This document shows, piece after piece, positions 1 to 8,166 of a DNA stretch of 64,000 bases (positions are counted from its first letter, which is position 1; every line of letters starts with the position of its first letter). The notes below the pieces were generated by a model that was given only the letters and a program-made list of their open reading frames with translations, was not told the origin of the DNA and made no database searches. The stretch comes from Sediminitomix flava (GTDB lineage: Bacteria > Bacteroidota > Bacteroidia > Cytophagales > Flammeovirgaceae). The position numbers and the translations under genes are program-made. The stretch spans positions 1 through 64,000 of the forward strand of contig NZ_QGDO01000002.1 of the NCBI RefSeq assembly GCF_003149185.1, given 5' to 3'.

Positions 1-1886
1 CCTGTCGAACCATCTTGCAAACATTCTTCTATTGCAGTTAAAGTTAATTGATCGACTTGTCGATAAAGTGTTACAGGGATATCTATTGAACTTGTCGTAC
101 AGCTCGCATTCAAACCGCCAACACTTAAGTTGATATTTGCCGTTATACTAGCACTGCCTGTCGCAAAGCTGATATTATCCAATTCCAAACCTGAACCGTC
201 TGAACCTTGTGCATCTAAACTGAATGTACCTCCACTCAAAGCACTCAAGCTATAGGTGTAAGTATAACCTGAAATCACTTCGGTATTTGCCGTGATCACT
301 TCTAAGTCTGTTGTGCCATCCAAGATACAATTCTCGATCGAGGTCAAACTCAACTGATCGGGAATGCGGTAAAGTGTTACTGGAATATCTACGGTATTTG
401 TCCCACAGCTCGCATCCATTCCTGTGATTTCCAAACGTACATTGGCTGTAATTTCACTACTTCCTGTTCCAAATGTAATCGCATCAAACTCAAGACCCGA
501 ACCGTCTGTGCCTGTAGCAGACATGCTGACTGTTCCCCCACTGATGCTATTCATTGTCCAGCTATAGCTATAACCTGAAAGGCTTGTCCCATTCTCTGCG
601 ACTACCTCTAGATTGTCTGCGCCATTTAAGGTACAGAACTCTAGAGCTGTCAAGCTAAGTTGATCGGGTAAACGGTGAATATTTACAGATACAGTCACTG
701 TATTTGTGCCACAGCTCGCATCCATTCCAGATACCGTCAAGCTCAAATCAGCTGTAATCTCTGTTGAACTGCCTGTAAAGCTGATATTGTCAAAGTATAA
801 ACCCGAGTCATCTGTTCCACTTGTTCTCAAGTCAATGCTTCCTCCCGAAAGACCTGTGAGACTCCAAGTATAGGTATAACTATCAACAGGATTCGTATTC
901 TCTGTTGCAATTAATAAACCTGTCGAACCATCTTGCAAACACTCTTCTATCGCTGATAAGCTTAACTGATCGACTTGTCGATAAAGCGTTACAGGGATTT
1001 CTATTGAACTTGTCGTACAGCTCGCATTCAATCCGCCAACACTTAAGTTGATATTTGCTGTAATACTAGCACTGCCTGTCGCAAAGCTGATATTATCCAA
1101 TTCCAAACCTGAACCGTCTGAACCTTGCGCTTCTAAATTGAATGTACCACCACTCAAAGCACTCAAGGTATAGGTGTAAGTATAACCTGAAATCACTTCA
1201 GTATTTGCCGTGACCACTTCCAAGTCTGTTGTGCCATCCAAGATACAATTCTCGATCGAGGTCAAACTTAACTGATCGGGAATGCGGTAAAGTGTTACTG
1301 GAATATCTACGGTATTTGTCCCACAGCTCGCATCCATTCCTGTGATTTCCAAACGTACATTGGCTGTAATTTCACTACTTCCTGTTCCAAATGTAATCGC
1401 ATCAAACTCAAGACCCGAACCGTCTGTGCCGGTGGCAGACATACTTACCGTCCCGCCACTGATGCTATTCATCGTCCAGCTATAACTATAACCTGAAAGG
1501 CTTGTCCCATTCTCTGCAACTACCTGTAAATTGTCTGCGCCATTTAAGGTACAGAACTCTTGAGCTGTCAGACTGAGTTGATCAGGTAAACGGTGAATTG
1601 TAAGGGGAATCGTATGGGTATTCGTACAACTAGCATCAACTCCATCAACGGTCAAATCGATATTCGCTGTAATGGTCGTTTCCCCTGCATTGAAACTAAT
1701 GCCATTCAAACGAAGACCTGAATCCATATTCCCAAACTCTTCCAAAGAAAAGCTCCCATTGGAAAGAGAAGATACCGACCAATTGTATTGATAAGCTGTG
1801 ATATTCTCAGAAGAAGCACTGATAACTTCTAAGTTTGTCGTTCCATCTAATTCACAGAATGTAAGAGCTGTTACTCCCATAGCATC
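1..1886 (-). repeat. Tandem 306-bp coding repeats with a 918-bp higher-order period
   Basis: The landmark at the Q-D module boundary recurs at 50, 356, 662, 968, 1274 and 1580, exactly 306 bp (102 codons) apart, then at about 1886 with looser spacing. The 21-bp landmark beginning CCTGTCGAACC at base 1 recurs at 919, giving a 918-bp (three-module) super-period. Roughly 1-680 and 919-1598 are nearly identical in DNA, while the third module of each block (662-918 versus 1580-1836) differs strongly. This points to a recent duplication of a multi-module block inside the gene. Confidence 0.9.
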
Positions 1887-3257
1887 TGGAAGTCGATTGA
1901 TTACAACAGGAATTGTTGCAGTTTGAACACTACAACTAGAATCTGAGCCTGAGATTGTCAGCTCCAAATCAGCAGAAATTTGTGCACTTCCATTTGAAAA
2001 TTGAATATTATCAAACTGAACTCCAGAATACATATTTCCAAAAGGCGTGATTGAAAAACTACCTCCAGTATTGATTGCTAGTGTCCACTGATATTCAAAT
2101 GTGGCAATATTTTCATCGGTTTTCTCAGCTACAGCAATAACAGCACTCGCATTATTTAACTCACACAATGAAATATCCGTAATCGTGACAGGGTCTGGTA
2201 TACGATAAAAAGTAAGCGTAACAGATTGATCACTAACATTACATCCTCCTACAGCATTTAGGTTCATTTCTATAGTGACAGCAGATGAACCATTGTCAAA
2301 ATCAATTTGGTCAATAGAAAGACCGCTGTTATTAGTACCCGTAGTAGAGAAACTTATATCTCCACCTGTATTTGAGGTTTTTGACCATGTGTAGCTAAAA
2401 AAGCTGTCTGTTTGAGCTGGAATAATTTCACCAAGGTTACCTCCATTAATCACACAGTCAGCGTAGTCTGATACTCCCGTAAATTCAGGGTTTCTTTCAA
2501 ACTCTAGGGTAATGACATCTATATCTTCTTCTTCTCCGCTATCCCCCTGACATTGTGCTAAACCCGTAATTTCAAGTGTGATTTTATTTGAGCTTGCATC
2601 AAAATGAGAATTATCAACTGTTATATCCAACTCATAAGAACCTGCATTTGTAGCATCTTGTGCTAATTGCTGATAAATAGCATCTGCAGCAGCCGAAGCA
2701 CCAGTCGTTGTAATCGCCCATTCTGGAGTAACTTGAACTTTCCCTCCAGAGTTATCGGTTACTTGTGCTTCAATATTTACGGTTTGACTTCCTCCAGGAG
2801 CAATACAATAAGGGGAAGCATCGGGGTCGATTACTAAGGTGATTTCAGGTAGTCTGTAAAATATTACAGGAATTTCTTTACAGTTATAGCATCCATCAGG
2901 TACGCAACCGCTTTGAGTTGCACAACCTTTTTCCCAAACCTCAACCCTTACCGTAGCTTGGGCATAGCCTTCTGTCGCATCTTCAGAAGCCTTAAAAAAC
3001 ACTTCTTGTTTTCTATTGTTACCATTTATCGTAAATGTCCCAACATCCTGACTTACAATTGTCCAACGAAAATCATAAACCCCACTCATATCAGTATCAT
3101 ACAGATCGTATTTCTGTACACGATTATTGATCTGAGGGAAACATATCAATATTTCATCGATATCAATCGGAGGCTGTTGAGCTTGCGCAGCATTTCCGAA
3201 AAAGAGATGGAAAATTGTTATTAAAAAAAATGCTTTAAAGTGATTCACCCTAATCAT
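1..3257 (-). CDS. Giant repeat-containing secreted surface protein (SprB-like adhesin candidate), C-terminus off the left edge
   Basis: I translated the minus strand from the ATG at 3257 and found one frame open to base 1, about 1085 residues without a stop. The N-terminus (MIRVNHFKAF...) is a signal peptide ending in AQA-like residues near 27. After about 250 residues of non-repeated sequence come at least eight tandem modules of about 102 residues. Each has two cysteines, a central SGG(T/S) motif, a GS(G/S)LxxDNISF-like strand and a boundary R-x-P-D. They resemble PKD/Ig-like beta modules of Bacteroidota cell-surface proteins such as SprB. The gene starts 31 bp after a PorP/SprF gene, the usual partner of type IX-secreted adhesins, so I infer T9SS export and a role in adhesion or gliding. 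The sorting domain and true length lie outside the window. Confidence 0.85.
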   Translation of the reverse strand, partial: MIRVNHFKAFFLITIFHLFFGNAAQAQQPPIDIDEILICFPQINNRVQKYDLYDTDMSGVYDFRWTIVSQDVGTFTINGNNRKQEVFFKASEDATEGYAQATVRVEVWEKGCATQSGCVPDGCYNCKEIPVIFYRLPEITLVIDPDASPYCIAPGGSQTVNIEAQVTDNSGGKVQVTPEWAITTTGASAAADAIYQQLAQDATNAGSYELDITVDNSHFDASSNKITLEITGLAQCQGDSGEEEDIDVITLEFERNPEFTGVSDYADCVINGGNLGEIIPAQTDSFFSYTWSKTSNTGGDISFSTTGTNNSGLSIDQIDFDNGSSAVTIEMNLNAVGGCNVSDQSVTLTFYRIPDPVTITDISLCELNNASAVIAVAEKTDENIATFEYQWTLAINTGGSFSITPFGNMYSGVQFDNIQFSNGSAQISADLELTISGSDSSCSVQTATIPVVINRLPDAMGVTALTFCELDGTTNLEVISASSENITAYQYNWSVSSLSNGSFSLEEFGNMDSGLRLNGISFNAGETTITANIDLTVDGVDASCTNTHTIPLTIHRLPDQLSLTAQEFCTLNGADNLQVVAENGTSLSGYSYSWTMNSISGGTVSMSATGTDGSGLEFDAITFGTGSSEITANVRLEITGMDASCGTNTVDIPVTLYRIPDQLSLTSIENCILDGTTDLEVVTANTEVISGYTYTYTLSALSGGTFNLEAQGSDGSGLELDNISFATGSASITANINLSVGGLNASCTTSSIEIPVTLYRQVDQLSLSAIEECLQDGSTGLLIATENTNPVDSYTYTWSLTGLSGGSIDLRTSGTDDSGLYFDNISFTGSSTEITADLSLTVSGMDASCGTNTVTVSVNIHRLPDQLSLTALEFCTLNGADNLEVVAENGTSLSGYSYSWTMNSISGGTVSMSATGTDGSGLEFDAITFGTGSSEITANVRLEITGMDASCGTNTVDIPVTLYRIPDQLSLTSIENCILDGTTDLEVITANTEVISGYTYTYSLSALSGGTFSLDAQGSDGSGLELDNISFATGSASITANINLSVGGLNASCTTSSIDIPVTLYRQVDQLTLTAIEECLQDGST

Positions 3258-3288
3258 GATATATACCTGGCTTAGTTGCTCCTTATTT

Positions 3289-4362
3289 CTACATTAAATT
3301 CCATGGAATTGGGCATGGAAGTGGTTCAGCCTTTTTCTTAGGCTTTTTTCGATAATTTTTATAGAATTCAAATTGATAGGTAATTGAGATTTCATGCGAT
3401 ATGGCTCTGTCTTGCGGTAAATCTGAAATCGTCCAATCGAAACTATATCCTATTTTATATTGCTTATATTTCATTCCCATCATGAAGATGAGAGCATCTT
3501 GGTTCATTGTATTTTTCTCATTTTGTTTGACTACGGGTATACCTCTATACCACATCCCAAACATCACTGGACTATAGGTCAGATACGCCCCCATACTTAG
3601 TTGGCTAGCTTTGTCTTGTTGTGTAAAAAGAAAGACTGGGGAGATGGTTTTATTACCGTAGTTACCTACAAAGTATCGCTTATGAAATTCAAGCGGTATG
3701 ACGTATCCTCCCATCACTGAAAACTTAGCAGGATAATACTGTTTTCCACCTAAAAAACTCTTTGAAGGTTCATTGACATGATGTGCGGAAAGTCCAAACC
3801 AATAGCCTTTACCAATCATTAAAGCACCCAAAGCAATCTCTGGAACAATAATATTATCTGTCGAAAAATTCTCTTGTGAAGGGCCACCAACGCCATCTGA
3901 ATTAATTTGATCGTTAAATAAAAAACGTTGTAAGGCTAAAGAAGTTTGATTCAATCCTAACTGTAAACCAAAATTAAAATTTAGATTTTTATTCACCCTC
4001 AAGAGGTAAGCTCCAGTAAAATCTAATGCTGTTTCTGTTAGGTCTTGAAACTGCCCAGTGCTCACGATATCTTGTTTGATCATGGCACCGTATGAAATTC
4101 CTTTATTGGGTAAATATTGATCGTATGAGGCAAGAAAGGTCTGATAATTAACAGGCAAACCAATCCACTGATTCCTGTAGTTCACAGCAGCTCTACCATC
4201 ATAAGTGGTACCTGTCATTGCAGGATTTAAATACAAAGGTGCCGCATAAAACTGAGAATACTGCACATCTTGTGCATGCAAACTCTGTGTATAGGCTGTT
4301 ATGAGAGCGATAACTAGAAATATCGTTCTTTGAAATTGGTTTGGTTTATAGCTGATTGACAT
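3289..4362 (-). CDS. PorP/SprF family type IX secretion-associated outer membrane protein
   Basis: 357 residues with a signal peptide (about 1-30, ending LHAQ). The mature protein starts QDVQYSQFYAAPLYLNPAMTG, the hallmark opening of the PorP/SprF family: Q-Y-S-Q-(F/Y) then LNPA-x-(T/A)G. The rest alternates aromatic and polar residues as expected for a beta barrel. Family members sit in the outer membrane and are needed for secretion or surface attachment of a specific partner. SprF serves the gliding adhesin SprB in Flavobacterium johnsoniae. Here the gene precedes the giant repeat protein by 31 bp on the same strand, so that protein is the likely client. It is a paralogue dedicated to this cargo rather than necessarily the core PorP. 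Confidence 0.93.
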   Translation of the reverse strand: MSISYKPNQFQRTIFLVIALITAYTQSLHAQDVQYSQFYAAPLYLNPAMTGTTYDGRAAVNYRNQWIGLPVNYQTFLASYDQYLPNKGISYGAMIKQDIVSTGQFQDLTETALDFTGAYLLRVNKNLNFNFGLQLGLNQTSLALQRFLFNDQINSDGVGGPSQENFSTDNIIVPEIALGALMIGKGYWFGLSAHHVNEPSKSFLGGKQYYPAKFSVMGGYVIPLEFHKRYFVGNYGNKTISPVFLFTQQDKASQLSMGAYLTYSPVMFGMWYRGIPVVKQNEKNTMNQDALIFMMGMKYKQYKIGYSFDWTISDLPQDRAISHEISITYQFEFYKNYRKKPKKKAEPLPCPIPWNLM

Positions 4363-4703
4363 CCTATCGAGGATCTTTATCTTTGGTCTTAATTGTTTGA
4401 AGCTGTAATGAAAATTTCATGCCAATGTGAATTTTTCACTAAAAAATACAATTCATCGTTTATACCAAAAATTTCATTAACACAACACACACATAGTTTT
4501 ACTATATTTTACGATATACTAATTATAAGATTGTTATTCGCGACACCCTTTAGAATATTCATTTATTAATATTAAACAGTAAAAAATAGCATCATATTAC
4601 ACTACCAAATTCTAATACTAATTATCCTTAATAGACTAAACTTCTCACTTAACTACCAAGTATTTTTACTGTCTATAACACAGAGAATACAAAAAAAATA
4701 AAA
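4363..4703. other. Divergent intergenic region
   Basis: 341 bp of very AT-rich sequence between the PorP/SprF gene (leftward) and a lipoprotein gene (rightward). It must hold both promoters. I saw no clean TAnnTTTG element and only a small GTGAA/TTCAC hairpin near 4426-4440. Confidence 0.5.
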
Positions 4704-5315
4704 ATGAAGAAATTCTTATTAGGTGTAGCAGTAGCATTTACAATGTTATCTACAGCATGTAATGATGATGAAGTGAATAGCTCAAACCAAAAGGTAAAAG
4801 TTGATTTACGCATGACTGCTCAAGACATGAATTTAATCTCTTTGGCGAAAGAAACTCCTAGCTTTGATTCTATTTACCTAGATGTAGTCGCACTCTACAT
4901 TAAAGGTTCTGTACTTACAGGAAATGACAGTGCTGGTTATGAAGTATCTGAAGGAGACACAACCATCAACTTCAATATCATGGATTACCAAGATTCTACT
5001 ATGTACCTTTGGAATGATGAATGGTTAGCTGGAACTGTGGACGAACTTGAAGTCAAACTTGGAGGAAACAGTTATGTCATTGAAGAAGGCGGAAAAAAAG
5101 AGTTTCTTCAGACTCCTTCAAACAAGATGAAAATTGACATGATTGAAGGTGAGAATGTAGTTGAAGGAGATAAATCTTACAAACTCATCCTTAATATGGG
5201 GCCAATTGAAGAAATGATTCACGGCACAGGACAAGGCAAATACATGCTTAAACCTGTTAGAACTGAAGGATATTTTGAAGAAGTAACAGAAGAGGAAGAA
5301 ACACCTGCAGAATAA
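4704..5315 (+). CDS. DUF4382-like lipoprotein
   Basis: 203 residues. The signal ends with the lipobox STAC (Cys19), followed by NDDE, an acidic stretch typical of surface-exported Bacteroidota lipoproteins. The body fits DUF4382: a VDLRMT opening strand, SIYLDVVALYIKG, a line ending in an NFNIMDY-like segment, a W-containing GTVDELEVKLGG segment, and the closing KYMLKPVRTEG. The C-terminus is Glu-rich. Molecular function is unknown for the family. It is a single-gene unit with its own hairpin terminator. The family assignment is from motif memory and is moderate. Confidence 0.7.
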   Translation: MKKFLLGVAVAFTMLSTACNDDEVNSSNQKVKVDLRMTAQDMNLISLAKETPSFDSIYLDVVALYIKGSVLTGNDSAGYEVSEGDTTINFNIMDYQDSTMYLWNDEWLAGTVDELEVKLGGNSYVIEEGGKKEFLQTPSNKMKIDMIEGENVVEGDKSYKLILNMGPIEEMIHGTGQGKYMLKPVRTEGYFEEVTEEEETPAE

Positions 5316-5344
5316 GGCTTCTACCCCTACGATATATGTTAAAC

Positions 5345-5394
5345 CAACCCTGCCTATTTTCATGAAATTGAAAGTAAGTAGGGTTGTTTTTTTT
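5345..5394 (+). terminator. Rho-independent terminator of the DUF4382-like gene
   Basis: Arms CAACCCTGCCTA (5345-5356) and TAAGTAGGGTTG (5375-5386) pair with two mismatches and are followed by eight T. It lies 30 bp after the stop codon. Confidence 0.8.
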
Positions 5395-5506
5395 ATAAAC
5401 TAAAAATACACCTCTTATTAATCAACGTTTTCTATTACACAAAGCCCATAGCCAACAACACTTAACAGGTTCTTATCATTATATAAAATTCACCTAAATT
5501 TCGTGA

Positions 5507-5555
5507 AAATGCCTCTCCCAAGGATTCATTAGATCAATCCTAGGTGGAGGCATTT
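5507..5555 (+). promoter_or_regulatory. Long 5' leader hairpin covering the ribosome-binding region of the porin gene
   Basis: Two 20-nt arms, 5507-5526 and 5536-5555, are inverted repeats matching at 17 of 20 positions, with one more G-U pair possible in RNA. The loop is about 9 nt. The right arm contains GGAGG (5546-5550), the only Shine-Dalgarno-like element before the start codon at 5563. No T-run follows, so this is not an ordinary terminator. It could gate translation of the porin. Confidence 0.6.
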
Positions 5556-5562
5556 CTTGATA

Positions 5563-6756
5563 ATGAAATTTCAGATGAACAGAACTAAACAAACAAACTT
5601 ACCTTTAATAATCCTTTTGGTTATCGCATCAACGTCTTGGCTCAAGGCACAAGATAAAGATGTTCCAGAGTTTCACTTTGGTGGGGCGCTAAGATTCAAC
5701 TACAATTATTCATCTTGGAAAGATGGACATAAAAAAAGAGGTGGAGACTTTGGCTATGACGTCCTTTCCTTACGTCCACAAGCCTCTTACAAAGGAATTG
5801 GAGTAAATGCTGATGTCCGATTGTACACCGATGGTTTTGGAGGAATAATATTAAAACAGGGCTGGTTCGATTACGATTTTACGGCACAAGATCAAATACA
5901 ACTAGGTTTAACTCAAGTTCCATTCGGAATCACACATTACAATTCCAATAGTTTTTTCTTCAGTCTGAATTACTACATCGGACTAGAAGACGATCATGAT
6001 ATGGGTATTAAGTATCAGCATAAAGACGATAAATGGTCTTATGCCATTGCATTTTTCAAGAATGCAGAAGAACTCACTTTTGGTAGTAATTCTGATGCCT
6101 CAAATAGTCGATACTCATATGACGTAGGTTCTATTGATGAAAATGGCGATGGAGAACTTCAATACCGAAACAAAGAGGTCAATCAATTGAATATTCACCT
6201 CAATCGCCAAATCAAAGAAGGAGAATTAATACACAATATGGGTGTTTCTGGAGAGTTCGGAGGATTATACAACCTAGATACAGAAGGAATGGGTTCTCAT
6301 TTTGCGACAGCAATTCACTACGAAACAAGCTACCGAAAATGGAAACTAAAAACACAGGTTTCATATTACAAAAATTCACCTAATACACCCGAAGGAGAAA
6401 GAACCGATGTAGTGGCAATGACTGCTTTCGGGGCGCCTTACTTAGTAGCCGCAGAAGCGACCACTTATACTGTAGGCTTAAGTTTTACCCAAGCTGTAGA
6501 TTGGGGACCAATTTCTTGCTTGATGTTCTACAACGATTTTGGCTATATGGATAAAGCAGAAGATAGTTTCTATGATTCATATCAGAATGTAACAGGCTGT
6601 TTAGTCTTTGCTGGTCCAATTTATACCTACATAGATGCCGCATTAGGAAAGAACCAACCATGGCTAGGACCTGATTATAATACAGCTTTGGCTTATGGTT
6701 CAGAAGGTGCTGAATGGCATTTACGATTCAATATCAACTTCGGATATTATTTCTAA
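5563..6756 (+). CDS. Outer membrane beta-barrel porin (phosphate-selective porin O/P-like)
   Basis: About 397 residues. The N-terminus MKFQMNRTKQTN plus a hydrophobic stretch ending WLKAQ is a signal peptide. The mature protein is rich in aromatic-alternating strands, including FHFGGALRFNYNY, VNADVRLYTDGFGG, QIQLGLTQVPFGI and HNMGVSGEFGGLY. It ends in a strand finishing with Phe (NFGYYF), the outer membrane insertion signal. The shared pattern with OprO/OprP-type porins suggests passive uptake of small solutes; the substrate is not evident. ATG 5563 is preferred. A TTG at 5557, six nt after GGAGG, and an ATG at 5575 are alternatives. A strong leader hairpin precedes it. Confidence 0.75.
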   Translation: MKFQMNRTKQTNLPLIILLVIASTSWLKAQDKDVPEFHFGGALRFNYNYSSWKDGHKKRGGDFGYDVLSLRPQASYKGIGVNADVRLYTDGFGGIILKQGWFDYDFTAQDQIQLGLTQVPFGITHYNSNSFFFSLNYYIGLEDDHDMGIKYQHKDDKWSYAIAFFKNAEELTFGSNSDASNSRYSYDVGSIDENGDGELQYRNKEVNQLNIHLNRQIKEGELIHNMGVSGEFGGLYNLDTEGMGSHFATAIHYETSYRKWKLKTQVSYYKNSPNTPEGERTDVVAMTAFGAPYLVAAEATTYTVGLSFTQAVDWGPISCLMFYNDFGYMDKAEDSFYDSYQNVTGCLVFAGPIYTYIDAALGKNQPWLGPDYNTALAYGSEGAEWHLRFNINFGYYF

Positions 6757-6770
6757 ATCCATACAGCATA

Positions 6771-6804
6771 AAAATACCTCACAAGGATTGTTGTGAGGTA
6801 TTTT
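6771..6804. terminator. Bidirectional terminator between porin and MDR genes
   Basis: A perfect 14-bp stem, AAAATACCTCACAA (6771-6784) with TTGTGAGGTATTTT (6791-6804), around a 6-nt loop. The A and T flanks serve the two convergent genes. Confidence 0.9.
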
Positions 6805-6836
6805 AACTCTATAAGAAAACCTATACAATTAGCTTC

Positions 6837-7892
6837 CTAGTCTAGTCTGAGTACTATTTTCCCTGTATGTTTTTTCTCTGTAAATGCTTTCTGAGCGTCT
6901 ACAATATTTTTTAAAGGATATGAAGCAGCTACTAGCGGTTTTACATCTCCATTTTCAATTCTCTTAATCAGATTTATAAACACTTCTTCCTTAAAAATTG
7001 TACAACCAAGCAAATCTAAATCCTTAAGGTACAGTGTTCGCACATCCAAATTTACATGTGCCCCACCTATCGCCCCAGATACCGCATACCTTCCGAATGG
7101 CTTTAGAAGATCAAGAAGAAGAGGAAATTTATCTCCTGCAACCAAGTCAATAACCACTTCTACACTATTTTCACCTAATGTAGTTAGCCAATCTTCATCT
7201 CTGAGCACCACTTTATCGGCTCCTAAATCTTTCAGTTCATCTACTTTTGAAGGACTCGTAACCGCAATCACTTGTGCTCCTCTTGCTTTTGCCAATTGAA
7301 TAGCCGCAGACCCTACACCTCCAGACGCCCCCGTTATGAAGACCGTGTCATTCTCCGTCACTCTTGATCTTGTCAGTAGGTTTTCAGCTGTAGAATAAGA
7401 ACATGGAAAAGAAGCCAATTCAATATCTGACATCGTACTGTTTACTGCATGAGCATGACGAGAAGCTACTGTTGTAAATTGAGCAAAACCTCCATTACAC
7501 TCCGAACCGTAATACCAAGCTTGCTCCAACAACTCTCCTTTTACTTCACGAATACAAGGTTCGATAAGTACTCTTTCATTTAACCTATCTTCACTGACAT
7601 TTTTACCCACAGCTACAATTCGTCCGCAAACATCAGCTCCTTGAATACGTGGAAAACCAATAGCACTACCAGACCAACTTGCATCCTCACTGTTGGCATC
7701 ACCCTTAGAATACCAACCTATTCTTGTATTCAGATCGGTATTGTTTACCCCTGCCGCACTTACTTTAATAAGTACCTCATCAGCTCCTAGTTCTGGTACA
7801 GGAATATCTTCTCTGTATTCCAACATATCATAATCCCCATGTCCTTTGAGGTAAATGCCATACATTAATTGAGGTATTTCGTCTTTATTCAT
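6837..7892 (-). CDS. Medium-chain (MDR) alcohol dehydrogenase / quinone oxidoreductase family protein
   Basis: 351 residues. An N-terminal GroES-like domain (about 20-150) includes the VKVSAAGVNNTDLNTR segment and GADVCGRIVAVG. The Rossmann domain carries GASGGVGSAA (188-197), the NADPH-binding motif of zinc-independent quinone oxidoreductase-like MDR proteins, followed by an Asp-Leu-Gly-Ala-Asp-Lys segment. The zinc-binding Cys/His set of classical alcohol dehydrogenases is not evident, so NADPH-dependent reduction of a quinone or enone is more likely. The substrate is unknown. It stands alone between a convergent porin gene and divergent mutS2. Confidence 0.85.
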   Translation of the reverse strand: MNKDEIPQLMYGIYLKGHGDYDMLEYREDIPVPELGADEVLIKVSAAGVNNTDLNTRIGWYSKGDANSEDASWSGSAIGFPRIQGADVCGRIVAVGKNVSEDRLNERVLIEPCIREVKGELLEQAWYYGSECNGGFAQFTTVASRHAHAVNSTMSDIELASFPCSYSTAENLLTRSRVTENDTVFITGASGGVGSAAIQLAKARGAQVIAVTSPSKVDELKDLGADKVVLRDEDWLTTLGENSVEVVIDLVAGDKFPLLLDLLKPFGRYAVSGAIGGAHVNLDVRTLYLKDLDLLGCTIFKEEVFINLIKRIENGDVKPLVAASYPLKNIVDAQKAFTEKKHTGKIVLRLD

Positions 7893-8093
7893 TGAATGTC
7901 AGTTTAGCAGTTTGTCTAATCAATATTTCTTACTGATTTCGCCCTAAATTTAAGTGAGACTTCACAGGCTCTCCTAAAACATTCACATACATTCAGTTGT
8001 TCCTACATACGCTGCAATGTATCGCTTTATGGAAAGACAGAAACCTCTCTTTTGTTTAAACCGTATTGTTATTCAAAATTGTACAATACTTTG

Positions 8094-8101
8094 TACCTTT
8101 G
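8094..8101 (+). promoter_or_regulatory. Bacteroidota -7 element TACCTTTG upstream of mutS2
   Basis: TACCTTTG matches the Bacteroidota -7 consensus TAnnTTTG and lies 65 bp before the mutS2 start. Upstream TTG triplets exist, but none has ideal spacing for the -33 element. Confidence 0.5.
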
Positions 8102-8166
8102 CAGTTACAAAGAAGGGGCAAACCACTTTCATTACTAATTTGCCCATAGACATAGCGTAATACTGA

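Noticed and set aside
1-1886. Regularly spaced repeats as a CRISPR array
   Set aside because: The period is 306 bp, repeats are contiguous and lie in one open frame with in-frame units; there are no short spacers.
2913-3224. Plus-strand ORF of 103 codons
   Set aside because: It lies opposite the signal-peptide end of the giant repeat protein, which has far better coding character.
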